A stretch of 64,000 nt of DNA from Haloarcula rara (GTDB lineage Archaea; Halobacteriota; Halobacteria; Halobacteriales; Haloarculaceae): positions 2,666,001-2,730,000 of the forward strand of contig NZ_CP119785.1 of the NCBI RefSeq assembly GCF_029338235.1, written 5' to 3'. Shown here in pieces: positions 16,677 to 25,185 of this stretch. The position numbers and the translations under genes were made by a program. The notes under the pieces are model-generated. The model was not told the origin of the DNA. It searched no databases and saw only the letters and a program-made list of their open reading frames with translations. How positions within the stretch are numbered: position 1 is the stretch's first letter; each line of letters starts with the position of its first letter.

Positions 16677-17789
16677 TCAGTCTGCGCGCATCGACTGTGA
16701 CTCCGTCAGGTCCCGTTCGAGCATCTCCGCGTATCTGAGCCGGCGCTGCCGTGCCTGGGACACCGACAGCATCCCACGGTCGTCATGCTTGATGGAGATC
16801 GGGTCGTAGGCCGCGACGTCGAACCCCATCCGTTCGAGATAGCCACACAGCGACTCGGAGGCGAGCCCGTCACGGATGGCGGCGTTGACGTACTCCAGCA
16901 CGTGGGTGAACTCCGGGAGGACGATCTGGCCGTCGGTGACACGGCCGGTCTCGCCCTCGATGCGGACCTCGGCGTCTCTGAGGTGGGCGACCGTCCTGGC
17001 CACGGTGTCGGCCAGCGCGACGACGCTGCTGGGCAGGGCGGTGTCCGGTGAGCGCCACTCGACGGTCCCGAACTCGGCGCGGAGCTGGACGGGCGTCCAG
17101 ACCGCGCTCTCGGGATCGAACGAGGACGTGAACGTCTGTCGGTCGATACCCGCCTCCAGTGCCGCCCGCTCGAACTCCTCGTATCGGCGCTGGAGCCGGC
17201 GGTCCCAGTCCTCTCGGGACTCGATGTAGCGCCAGAGCCGCCCCTGATGTGCCAGCCCGTCGTATGCCATCCATCGGTAGAGCTTCGACCGGGCGCCGTC
17301 GGCCAGTGGCCGGCCGCGGAACCGACGCGCGGAGTTGACGAGCGCCAGCGCGGGGTCTAACGCGACCAGCGTGTTGAGTTGGTCGATGGCACGCCCCGGG
17401 AGCTGTTCGACGTGGATGTGGGTACCCGCACAGTGGCGAACGTACTCGAAGTCCGAGCCGATAATCTCCTGCTGTATCCGCGTCCGCTCGCTGGGCAGGT
17501 CCGCTATCTCGTCGTGGTTTAACGGTGTCGCGAGTGGGACCAGCCCCAGGCCGTGTTCGTCCGCGACCGCGAGGACCTTGCCGATGCGCTCGAACAGTTC
17601 GGCCCGGAGCTGTGGCGTCGTCTCACACGGTGTCGTCTTTATCTCCAGGACCGGTTCGACGAACTCGCGTTCGACGCCCGGAGCGGCAGCGACGAGCGGA
17701 CCCGGTTCTGTGAGCCGCCCGTCGCTGTCGATGACCCAGTATTCGACCTCGATGCTCCGTCGTATCGGTTCAGGTTGGGTTTCGGACAC
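16677..17789 (-). CDS. GCS2-family glutamate-cysteine ligase-like protein
   Basis: A 370-aa carboxylate-amine ligase of the GCS2/YbdK group. Family marks are the N-terminal S-I-E-V-E-Y-W-V-I-D strand, V-L-E-I-K-T-T-P-C-E-T at about 47, and H-C-A-G-T-H-I-H-V-E at about 118, which is the metal/ATP site. W-R-S-P-D-T is near 240. Haloarchaea use gamma-glutamylcysteine as their main thiol, made by GshA of this family. The N-terminal motif here differs from the usual G-V-E-E-E-F, so this may be a paralogue with another amine substrate. GTG start at 17789. Confidence 0.7.
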   Translation of the reverse strand: MSETQPEPIRRSIEVEYWVIDSDGRLTEPGPLVAAAPGVEREFVEPVLEIKTTPCETTPQLRAELFERIGKVLAVADEHGLGLVPLATPLNHDEIADLPSERTRIQQEIIGSDFEYVRHCAGTHIHVEQLPGRAIDQLNTLVALDPALALVNSARRFRGRPLADGARSKLYRWMAYDGLAHQGRLWRYIESREDWDRRLQRRYEEFERAALEAGIDRQTFTSSFDPESAVWTPVQLRAEFGTVEWRSPDTALPSSVVALADTVARTVAHLRDAEVRIEGETGRVTDGQIVLPEFTHVLEYVNAAIRDGLASESLCGYLERMGFDVAAYDPISIKHDDRGMLSVSQARQRRLRYAEMLERDLTESQSMRAD

Positions 17790-18274
17790 GGTGCGTGCGG
17801 TATCGGTGGCGTCGCGGCCACCTCGTGCGGTGTCGTTCGGTGCCGGTGGGCCCTGCGACTGACCGACCGGCTGGGTATGTCTCGGCGACTGTTCTCGTGC
17901 TCGGCCGACCGTAATCGGGGCCCGAGCGGATAGCGGTCCGTCTCAGCCGTCCGGTGTGTGAAGGATGAGCATATCTTAGCACATGGCAGAGGTTGTGTAA
18001 AATATTGCGTACATATGGCCCAAAATTCCTATAATACATTAATATCTACGGGTACTTGCCGAGATACGCTTGATAAATTTACGAAGCGGTTCGGAACCCG
18101 TCCTGTCAGTCCGCTCTGAGGAAGCCCGTGTTTTTATATCCGATACCGGGGATTCCGTGTGTATGGGTCGCATACCGACGAGGGGAGCTACTGGTGCCGA
18201 TGGTCCGCGTTCTCGGGCGTCAGGGGGACCGCTGGCCGTGGCTTCAGCCGGTGATACTCGGCGGGTGAGATAGC
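17790..18274. other. AT-rich divergent intergenic region
   Basis: The gap is 485 nt. The section 17960-18140 is strikingly AT-rich, with several TATA-like strings (near 18000, 18030 and 18132). No ORF with haloarchaeal composition, tRNA or repeat was recognised. It presumably holds the promoters of the flanking divergent genes. Confidence 0.5.
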
Positions 18275-18733
18275 GTGGGCGGGTTGTTTGGGTCCAAACC
18301 CTCCGACGCACACGTCGTCTGGCGGAGCGGTCGGGACAACGACGGCAAGAAGCGGTTCGACTTCGAGTATCTGGAGCTGTGGGCCGCCCACTTCGGCGCG
18401 GACTACGAAGAGTGGGAACGCGTTGACCACGCCCGCGGCGACGAGCCGCGCCGCCAGCACGTCTGTGTCTTCGCACGGACACGCGGCGGCCAGACGGCGG
18501 TTTCGCTGGGCGGGGAGTCCTGGGACATGGGCGCCGTCGAGAAACCCCGGACGTTCGTCGAGATAGACGAGGCGGGACTGCTCCGCCTCCAGGGGTGGGC
18601 GACCGAGACGACACTGGACGTGGACGAGCTGGTCGTCGACGGTGCGACGCTGAAGCTCCGGACGGCCGACGGGGAGACGAAGTCGGTCGACACCCGGAAA
18701 CTGGCCTCCCGTCCCGACCGGGGGACGGCGTAG
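18275..18733 (+). CDS. conserved-looking hypothetical protein
   Basis: A 152-aa soluble acidic protein. GTG at 18275 is the first start after an in-frame stop at 18266-18268. The sequence alternates short beta strands with aromatic residues (H-V-V-W-R-S-G, F-D-F-E-Y-L-E-L-W-A-A-H-F-G) and has no cysteine cluster, signal or helix pair. The composition is haloarchaeal, so it is likely a real gene. I do not recognise the family. It precedes the riboflavin reductase gene by 49 nt on the same strand. Confidence 0.6.
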   Translation: MGGLFGSKPSDAHVVWRSGRDNDGKKRFDFEYLELWAAHFGADYEEWERVDHARGDEPRRQHVCVFARTRGGQTAVSLGGESWDMGAVEKPRTFVEIDEAGLLRLQGWATETTLDVDELVVDGATLKLRTADGETKSVDTRKLASRPDRGTA

Positions 18734-18782
18734 GCGAACGGAACCGAAACCCGTTTTCCGGTCACCCCCCTGCGCCCACTGT

Positions 18783-19457
18783 ATGCACGTCGTCGTCAAC
18801 GCCGCGATGAGCGCGGACGGGAAGCTCGCCTCTCGCCGGCGCGAACAGCTGGCCATCTCCGGGCGCGAGGACTTCGACCGCGTCGACCAGCTCCGGGCCG
18901 ACAGCGACGCCGTCATGGTCGGCGTCGGGACGGTGCTGGCCGACGACCCGTCGCTGACAGTCAAGGACGCCGACCGACACTCCGCGCGACTCGACCGGGG
19001 CGAACCGAGAAACCCGGCTCGCGTCGTCGCCGACTCGCGTATCCGGACGCCGCCGGACGCGACTGTGTTGGACGACGACGCCGAGACGTACCTGCTCACC
19101 AGCGAGGCCGCACCGACCGATTTCATCGAACAGATGGAGGAGGCCGGCGCGTACGTCCTGGCGGCCGGCGAGGACCGCGTGGACCTCACGACCGCGCTTG
19201 CGAAGCTCGAGGGCGAAGGTGTCGAGCGGCTGATGGTCGAGGGTGGCGGCGAGCTCATCTTCAGCCTCTTCGGGGCGGGACTGGTCGACGAACTCCGCGT
19301 CTACATCGGTGCGAAGGTGCTTGGCGGCCGGGACGCGCCGACGCTGGCCGACGGCGACGGCTTCGTCGAGTCGTTCCCGGAACTCTCCCTGGAGACCGTC
19401 GAGCGGGTCGACGACGGCGTGTTGCTGACCTGGGCCGTAGAAGAAAGCGACGGTTAG
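18783..19457 (+). CDS. 2,5-diamino-6-(ribosylamino)pyrimidinone 5'-phosphate reductase
   Basis: A 224-aa protein of the RibD C-terminal (RIB7/MJ0671-type) reductase family, which reduces the ribosyl side chain to ribityl in archaeal riboflavin synthesis using NAD(P)H. Visible marks are N-A-A-M-S-A-D-G-K-L-A-S at residues 6-17, G-V-G-T-V-L-A-D-D-P-S-L-T at about 47-59, V-V-A-D-S-R at about 79, and V-E-G-G-G-E-L at about 151 in the nucleotide-binding loop. There is no fused deaminase domain, as usual in archaea. It converges with and overlaps the next gene by 4 nt. Confidence 0.9.
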   Translation: MHVVVNAAMSADGKLASRRREQLAISGREDFDRVDQLRADSDAVMVGVGTVLADDPSLTVKDADRHSARLDRGEPRNPARVVADSRIRTPPDATVLDDDAETYLLTSEAAPTDFIEQMEEAGAYVLAAGEDRVDLTTALAKLEGEGVERLMVEGGGELIFSLFGAGLVDELRVYIGAKVLGGRDAPTLADGDGFVESFPELSLETVERVDDGVLLTWAVEESDG

Positions 19458-19738
19458 TGGTCGTGACCGGTCAGCTCGGCGAAGGAGGCGCCAAAGCGCT
19501 CCTCGAAGAGGTCCAGCGTGAGCTCTTCGAGGTCCTGAATGCCCTGGTCGGCCTCGCCCTGGCCGTGATGGACGGCGCCGTGGATGCGCTGGGCCAGCCC
19601 GAACATCGCGATGTCGCCGACGACGGCCGGGTCCGTCTCGTCGTTCTCTCGCAGCAGGTCGAGCAGTTCGGTCGGCACGGTCAGTTCGTCTTCGTCCTCG
19701 TCGCTCTCGATGGTGAGTGTGACAGTGTCGTTTGCCAT
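19454..19738 (-). CDS. small acidic haloarchaeal protein (DUF7545-like)
   Basis: A 94-aa acidic protein. Its N-terminus is beta-like (D-T-V-T-L-T-I-E-S-D-E-D-E-D-E-L-T-V-P), then helices, ending in H-D-H. The start M-A-N-D-T is clean. The mid-region H-G-A-V-H-H-G-Q-G-E is histidine-rich and may bind metal, but this is weak. The family name is from memory. Its stop overlaps that of the riboflavin reductase gene. Confidence 0.6.
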   Translation of the reverse strand: MANDTVTLTIESDEDEDELTVPTELLDLLRENDETDPAVVGDIAMFGLAQRIHGAVHHGQGEADQGIQDLEELTLDLFEERFGASFAELTGHDH

Positions 19739-19891
19739 GCACCCCGATTCGCCGACCGGACAGAAGGGTCTGTCGGGTCAGGGTCCCGGCAACACCCCAC
19801 TGTGACACAACTTCGTGCCCATCGGTAGCGACGACGGGAGTCCCAATCCCGGTCAGGGGCAGGATCACACTCGGGAGGGCACGAGATGGGG

Positions 19892-21667
19892 CTACCGCGC
19901 GGGATCGATACCGGTGATTTCGATCCGGAATCCGCCGGTCGCGCTGTCGGTCGCCCGGACTGACCACCCGTGGCTCTCGACGACTTCGGCGACGATAGAG
20001 AGGCCAAAGCCTGTCCCATCCTCGCGGGTGGTGTAGCCGTGCTCGAAGAGGTCCGCGTCCGCCTCTGCCGGAACGCCGGCGCCGTCGTCCTCGACGAACA
20101 GTCCGATGGTGCCTCGGCCGTCAGTCTCGAACGTGCCGACCCGAACGGTCACGGGCCGGTCGTTGTGGTCGGCCGCGTTCCGATAGAGGTTCTCGAAGAC
20201 GTGCAACAACTGGTCGCCGTCGGCAAGAACGGTCGTCTCTTCCAGGTCATCGAGTTCCAGCGTACTCTCTCCCATGGCCGTGTGGCCCCAGGCCGCCCGG
20301 GCGAGTTCGGCGAGGGCAACCGGGTCGGTCGGTTCGACGGCGCCACCGGCGCGGGCTATCGTCAGGATGTCCTCGACTATATCCCCCATTCGGTCGAGGT
20401 TCCGGGCTATCGGTTCGAAGTGTTCTGAGGAGAGGCGCTGACGCACCAGTGCCAGCCGACTCTGGGCGACCATCAGCGGATTGCGGAGGTCATGTGAGAC
20501 GACGCTGGCGAACCGTTCGAGACGCTCGTTTTGCTGCTCTAACTGTCGGCTGTACTCGACCTGTCCGGTCACGTCACGGAAGATCAGGAGCTCCCCTTCG
20601 CGGTCGGCCGTCGGAGACCGTATCGGGGACACCTGCACCTCGAAGTGCTGTGGACCGCTCGCTGGAACCGGCTCGGGAACCGTGTCTCCGTCGTGGGCGT
20701 CGTCCGTCGCCGGTATCGTCACTGTCTCTCCGTCCAGTCCATCGCCGAGGCGATTCTGCACTATGGGTACGGCTGCGAAGAACTCCGCGACGGGCATGAG
20801 TCGCCATCCTCGACTGATGCCGACCAGCCCCCGTACAGCCTCGTTGGTGTCGACGACGCGCCGGTCCTCGTCGAGCATGACTACCGGGTCCTCGAGGGCC
20901 TCCATGAGCCGCTGTCGGCCGACGGGGACGACCCGGAACAGTCGATACCGGAAGATGGCGATGGCGAAGGCGACACTCGTGACGAGAAAGCCAAAGTCAG
21001 AGAGGGTCCACGACGGGGGAACGATACCGAGAAACAGCAGGGTGTTGACGGCTGCTGGGGTCACCATCCCGACGATGAGCGCCCCGGTCTGGCCTGCCTG
21101 GAGGTCAGTTCGGTGTCGGATCAGATATCGAAAGAGGATGGCTGCACCCAGCAACGCGGACGCGTAGATAGACAGCTGGTGTATCAGGAACGGCAGCTTC
21201 AGGTCCCGTTCGAGGATCACCCACTGCTCGAAGGTGATGCCCAGCACGGACACCGGCCCCCGCGTCGCGAGGCCGACGAAGTCGTACATGAACTCGGGGG
21301 CGAGGGTAAGCACGGCGGTGAGTCCGCCCACGTGGACCGCGGCGAGCGCCACGAACCACCGGTTCACCCAGCCCTCGTTCTCGGTGTAGACGAGGATGAA
21401 CCAGAGGCCGCTGTAGATGCCAAGCGGGATGCTGATGGCGTTAGAGAAGTTATACCCGAGCTTGAGTAGCTCCGGAACCGTCGTGAGCTTGACGAAGATG
21501 ACGCTCAGTTCCATCAGCGAGAGCGTCGACAGATACCCGACGAACGCGAACAGCACGGGCGACCTGTCGTGTCGCAGATACCGGTAGACGGCGTAGGTCA
21601 GCAGCGAAACCAGCAGACAGAAGATTAGTATATTGACGCCAAGAAGCGGCGTAACCTGGAACACCAC
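19892..21667 (-). CDS. orphan sensor histidine kinase with 7TM N-terminus and PAS domain
   Basis: A 591-aa membrane kinase. Residues 1-220 hold seven hydrophobic helices of the 'histidine kinase N-terminal 7TM' type. A PAS domain covers about 235-370 (V-V-M-L-D-E-D-R-R-V-V-D-T-N). HisKA has the phospho-accepting His in F-A-S-V-V-S-H-D-L-R-N-P at about 395. HATPase has an N-box (N-L-Y-R-N-A-A-D-H), G1 (D-D-G-A-G-V-P) and G2 (G-T-G-F-G-L-S-I). The GTG at 21667 is preferred because TTATTA sits 28 nt upstream; an ATG at 21733 is the alternative. No receiver gene is adjacent, so its partner is elsewhere. Confidence 0.85.
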   Translation of the reverse strand: MVFQVTPLLGVNILIFCLLVSLLTYAVYRYLRHDRSPVLFAFVGYLSTLSLMELSVIFVKLTTVPELLKLGYNFSNAISIPLGIYSGLWFILVYTENEGWVNRWFVALAAVHVGGLTAVLTLAPEFMYDFVGLATRGPVSVLGITFEQWVILERDLKLPFLIHQLSIYASALLGAAILFRYLIRHRTDLQAGQTGALIVGMVTPAAVNTLLFLGIVPPSWTLSDFGFLVTSVAFAIAIFRYRLFRVVPVGRQRLMEALEDPVVMLDEDRRVVDTNEAVRGLVGISRGWRLMPVAEFFAAVPIVQNRLGDGLDGETVTIPATDDAHDGDTVPEPVPASGPQHFEVQVSPIRSPTADREGELLIFRDVTGQVEYSRQLEQQNERLERFASVVSHDLRNPLMVAQSRLALVRQRLSSEHFEPIARNLDRMGDIVEDILTIARAGGAVEPTDPVALAELARAAWGHTAMGESTLELDDLEETTVLADGDQLLHVFENLYRNAADHNDRPVTVRVGTFETDGRGTIGLFVEDDGAGVPAEADADLFEHGYTTREDGTGFGLSIVAEVVESHGWSVRATDSATGGFRIEITGIDPAR

Positions 21668-21689
21668 GATAGGCGATATTGCGCACGTC

Positions 21690-21700
21690 GGATAATAAGC
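21690..21700 (-). promoter_or_regulatory. TATA-like box for the sensor kinase gene
   Basis: GCTTATTATC on the minus strand is centred about 28 nt before the GTG at 21667, the spacing of a leaderless transcript. Confidence 0.35.
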
Positions 21701-21743
21701 GTACTCACAGCGCGGTGGGCCGACTGGGGCCACTGTCCTCCGC

Positions 21744-22640
21744 TCATCCGTCGGTAGCAGTCACCGCGATACCCACGAGGACAGCGACGCCGCCACCGAC
21801 GGTGAACAGCGTCGGGGCCTCCGACAGCAAGAGGAAGGCCAGCAGGGTCGAGCCGACGGGTTCACCGAGCAGTGAGACCGAAACGACGCTCGACCGGAGG
21901 TGCGCCAGCGCCCAGTTGATGACCGTGTGGCCGAAGATACCGGGGCCGAGCGCGAGACCGACAAAGAGGCCCCACTCCCGGCTCGGATAGCCGGAAAGCG
22001 GCGCCCCCTGTGCGAGGACGATGGCGAACAGGACGGCGGTACAGACGCTGTAGACGACTACGACGTAGGGGACCAGCGAGACGCGCTGGCGCAGTGACCG
22101 ACCGGCGAGGACGTAGCCGGCGGCCATCACCGCGCCCAGCAGCGCGAGGGCGTTCCCGTACAGCGGCGCCGGCCCGACGAGCACGCCGGTCAGCAGGTCG
22201 CCAAGCGCCATCACCACCATGCCGGCGACGGCGACGAGGATGCCGCCGACGATGCGGAGACCCAGGCGCTCGTCGAGCAGGAGCCACGCCCCCAGCGCGA
22301 CAAAGAGTGGCTGCGACTGGACGAGGGTGACGCTCGCTGCCACGCTGGTCCAGGTCAGACTCTCGAACCAGGCGGCGAAGTGGACCGCGAGCGCGACGCC
22401 CGACAGCGTCGCAAACAGCAGGTCTCGGCGACCGATGCGGCCGAATTCGCTCCGGTAGCGCCAGAGTGCGACCACCGCGAGCGGGAGCGTCGTAAACAGG
22501 ACGCGGTAGAAGGCAGCGACGGTCGAGGGTGCCTCGCTGAAACGGACGAGGATGGCCCCGGTGCTGACGGCGACGACGGCGACGGCGAGTCCGACGCCGG
22601 GTGGTACCGACTCGTCGAGTGAGGCAACGGCCCCGCGCAT
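21744..22640 (-). CDS. EamA/DMT family transporter
   Basis: A 298-aa membrane protein with ten helices in two EamA repeats. Marks include I-L-V-R-F-S-E-A-P near residue 28 and the second-repeat ending L-L-G-E-P-V-G-S-T-L-L-A-F-L-L-L-S-E. The Met at 22640 has GGGAG just upstream. A GTG a few codons earlier, overlapping the previous stop, is also possible. Substrate is unknown (metabolite or amino-acid export is common). It follows a second EamA gene directly, and both trail the LIV-type transporter operon on the same strand. Confidence 0.85.
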   Translation of the reverse strand: MRGAVASLDESVPPGVGLAVAVVAVSTGAILVRFSEAPSTVAAFYRVLFTTLPLAVVALWRYRSEFGRIGRRDLLFATLSGVALAVHFAAWFESLTWTSVAASVTLVQSQPLFVALGAWLLLDERLGLRIVGGILVAVAGMVVMALGDLLTGVLVGPAPLYGNALALLGAVMAAGYVLAGRSLRQRVSLVPYVVVVYSVCTAVLFAIVLAQGAPLSGYPSREWGLFVGLALGPGIFGHTVINWALAHLRSSVVSVSLLGEPVGSTLLAFLLLSEAPTLFTVGGGVAVLVGIAVTATDG

Positions 22641-22656
22641 CTGTCTCCCGTCCGGT

Positions 22657-23607
22657 TCACTCACGCAGTTCACTCCCGTCACCGTGTCGTTTCCGCGCTG
22701 GCTCGTCGGCCCGTTCGCGACTGACGACCCAGACGCCGGCGCCGATAGTGAGGCTTCCGGCGACGAACCACGCACCGACCTGCTCGTCGAGCAGTGCCGC
22801 CGCGAGCCCCGTCCCGACGACCGGCTGGAGGAAGTAGAAGACGGCGACGGTCCCGGCCGGGACGTACTCTAGGCCCTTGTACCAGAGGTACCAGGCCGCG
22901 GCCGTCGACCCGAACCCGAGAAACGCGACCGAGAGCAGGGACGGCCAGCCGAGCGGTATCGTGGCGATACCGCGACCCAGATACCACAGTTCGACGACGG
23001 CGAGGGCACCAAGCATCGGGGTCGCAGCGATGGTCGAGTAGGTCGCGGCGGAAAGCGCCGAGTACTTCCGGACGACCGCCACGCCCCAGACGGTGTAGCC
23101 GGCCCACGCGAAACTCGCCACGACGAGCAGCGCCACCCCGGCGGCGTTCCCGACGGCGATACGGCGCAGGTCGTACTGGCCGGCGACGACGACGGCGGTC
23201 CCGAAGGCGGCGAGCGCGATACCGAGCGCTTTCGTCGTCGTGACGCGCTCGCCCAGCAGCGCCCCAGAGAGGAGGACCACGAAAATCGGCGTCAGCACCG
23301 TCAGTAGCGAGCCCTGGCTCGCGTTCGTGAGCTCGGTGCCGAGAAACTGTGCCACGATAGTGACGGTCACCCAGCCGCCGAGACCAACCAGGGCCGGCCA
23401 GTCCTCCCGATCGGGTGTCGCCGTTCCGTCGCCGACGAGCCGGAAGCCGACCCACAGCGCCGCCGCGCCGAGCGCGACACGGAAGAACCCGAGCGTCACC
23501 GGCGGGACGAGCGCGAAGCTCCACTTGCTGACGACGAACATCACGCCCCACAGCACGGCCGCGGCGAGCGGGCCGAGAGCGAAGGCGTATCGTCTGAGCC
23601 CCCGCAC
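22657..23607 (-). CDS. EamA/DMT family transporter
   Basis: A 316-aa ten-helix protein, a paralogue of the next gene by fold but not close in sequence. First-repeat mark: A-V-L-W-G-V-M-F-V-V-S-K; second repeat: F-L-G-F-G-S-T-A-A-A-W-Y-L-W-Y-K-G-L-E. The GTG at 23607 lies 16 nt past the livF stop; upstream codons in this frame are inside livF. The tight spacing suggests it may be co-transcribed with the ABC transporter, giving an uptake system followed by two possible exporters. Substrate not inferable. Confidence 0.83.
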   Translation of the reverse strand: MRGLRRYAFALGPLAAAVLWGVMFVVSKWSFALVPPVTLGFFRVALGAAALWVGFRLVGDGTATPDREDWPALVGLGGWVTVTIVAQFLGTELTNASQGSLLTVLTPIFVVLLSGALLGERVTTTKALGIALAAFGTAVVVAGQYDLRRIAVGNAAGVALLVVASFAWAGYTVWGVAVVRKYSALSAATYSTIAATPMLGALAVVELWYLGRGIATIPLGWPSLLSVAFLGFGSTAAAWYLWYKGLEYVPAGTVAVFYFLQPVVGTGLAAALLDEQVGAWFVAGSLTIGAGVWVVSRERADEPARKRHGDGSELRE

Positions 23608-23623
23608 GGTCAGTGAGTACCGG

Positions 23624-24379
23624 TCATCCGCCGAGGTAGAGCTTCGACACCTCGTCGTTGTCCAGCAGCGAGTCGGCCTCGCCGCCAAAGCGGACGGTCC
23701 CCTGGTCGAGGACGTAGCCGCGGTCGGAGATACCGAGCCCCTCCGTGGCGTTCTGTTCGACCATCAGGATGGCCGTGTCCAGGTCGTTGACGGCCTCGAC
23801 GTGGCCGAAGACGTCTTTGGCGGTGTTGGGGGCCAGCCCCGCCGACGGCTCGTCGATGAGCAACACGTCGGGCTCCATCACGAGCGCGCGAGCGAAAGCG
23901 AGCACCTGTCGCTGGCCGCCAGAGAGGGTCTTCGCTTTCGCCGTGCGCTTCTGGTCGAGCAGCGGGAAGCGGTCGTAGAGCGTGTCCATGACCGATTCGA
24001 GGCCGCTGTCGCGGGCGACCCCGCCCATCCGGAGGTTCTCGTCGATACTGAGCGAGCCGAAGACGTTGTCCGTCTGTGGGACGTAGCCGATGCCCTCACG
24101 GACGATATCTTCGGGCGCCATCCCGCCAATGTCCTCGCCGTGGTACGTGACCGACCCCTCCCAGGGGGTCAACATCCCGAACACCGTCTTGAGGACGGTC
24201 GATTTCCCGGCCCCGTTGGGGCCGATGAGACAGACAATCTCCTCTGCGTCGAGATGTAGCGAGCAGTCGTCCAGTACCTGTACTTCGCCGTAGCCGCTGT
24301 CGACGCCCGACAGTTCGACGACGTGGTCGGTCGGTTCGGCGCTCGCGGTCTCCTGGGTCGTGGTAGTGTCTCCCGTCAT
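23624..24379 (-). CDS. livF: LIV-type ABC transporter ATP-binding protein LivF
   Basis: A 251-aa ABC ATPase. Walker A G-P-N-G-A-G-K-S-T is at about 53-61, signature L-S-G-G-Q-R-Q at about 152, and Walker B V-L-L-I-D-E-P-S-A-G-L-A-P close behind. The G-L-A-P after the switch Glu and the I-L-M-V-E-Q-N-A ending are typical of the LivF half of hydrophobic-amino-acid transporters. It is the last ABC gene in livK-H-M-G-F, with 2 nt between the livG stop and its ATG. Confidence 0.92.
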   Translation of the reverse strand: MTGDTTTTQETASAEPTDHVVELSGVDSGYGEVQVLDDCSLHLDAEEIVCLIGPNGAGKSTVLKTVFGMLTPWEGSVTYHGEDIGGMAPEDIVREGIGYVPQTDNVFGSLSIDENLRMGGVARDSGLESVMDTLYDRFPLLDQKRTAKAKTLSGGQRQVLAFARALVMEPDVLLIDEPSAGLAPNTAKDVFGHVEAVNDLDTAILMVEQNATEGLGISDRGYVLDQGTVRFGGEADSLLDNDEVSKLYLGG

Positions 24380-24381
24380 GG

Positions 24382-25185
24382 TTATCCGAGGTACGCGTCG
24401 ATGACGCGGTCGTCGCTCTGGACTTCGTCGGGTCGGCCCTCCATCAGCACCGACCCCTGGTCGAGGACGATGACCGGGTCGGCCAGTTCCATCACGAACT
24501 CCATGTCGTGTTCGATGAGCAACATCGTCGTTCCCTGCTCGTTGAGCCGGCGAATCTGCTCTGCGAGTTTGTTCCTGAGGGTGGGGTTCACCCCGGCGGC
24601 GGGCTCGTCGAGCAGCAAGATTTCGGGCTCCGAGAGCATCGCACGGGCCAGCTCGACCAGTTTCATCTGGCCGCCAGATATCTTGGTCGCGGGCTGGGTG
24701 GCCAGATGGTCGATTTCGAACTCCTCCAGGATGCGGTCGACGTCGGCCATGTTCTTCGACTCGGCCTCACCGACCTCGCCGGGAGCGGTAAACAGCTTCA
24801 GGAACGACTCACCGGGCTGGTTGCGCGGCCCGACGAGCATCGCCTCCCGGACCGTCATTCCCTCGAGTTTCCGAGGCGTCTGGAAGGTCCGAATCAGGCC
24901 GTGGTCGGCTATCTCGTAGGGCTCCTGGCCCGTGACGTCGGTCCCGTTGACCGAGACGCTGCCCTCGTCGGTCTCGTAGAACCCCGAGATGAGGTTAAAG
25001 AGCGTCGACTTTCCGGCCCCGTTCGGACCGATGAGCCCCGTGATGGTGCCCCGTTCGACCTCGAAGGTCGCGTGGTCGGTCGCGACCAGCGCGCCGAAGG
25101 TCTTGACGAGGCCGTCGACGCTGAGGACCACGTCGTCTTTCGACATCGTCGCTGCCGTCTCCGTGTCGGTGGTTTGCTCGCTCAT
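24382..25185 (-). CDS. livG: LIV-type ABC transporter ATP-binding protein LivG
   Basis: A 267-aa ABC ATPase with Walker A G-P-N-G-A-G-K-S-T at about 53, the L-I-R-T-F-Q-x-P Q-loop, signature I-S-G-G-Q-M-K, and Walker B I-L-L-L-D-E-P-A-A-G-V-N-P. The V-N-P and the E-H-D-M-E-F-V-M ending mark LivG rather than LivF. The ATG overlaps the livM stop by 4 nt (ATGA). It pairs with LivF under the LivHM permease. Confidence 0.92.
   Translation of the reverse strand: MSEQTTDTETAATMSKDDVVLSVDGLVKTFGALVATDHATFEVERGTITGLIGPNGAGKSTLFNLISGFYETDEGSVSVNGTDVTGQEPYEIADHGLIRTFQTPRKLEGMTVREAMLVGPRNQPGESFLKLFTAPGEVGEAESKNMADVDRILEEFEIDHLATQPATKISGGQMKLVELARAMLSEPEILLLDEPAAGVNPTLRNKLAEQIRRLNEQGTTMLLIEHDMEFVMELADPVIVLDQGSVLMEGRPDEVQSDDRVIDAYLG

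Noticed and set aside
17960..18273. Short plus-strand ORFs in the AT-rich gap before 18275
   Set aside because: Start codons and composition are poor and no TATA spacing or motif supports them; treated as regulatory DNA.
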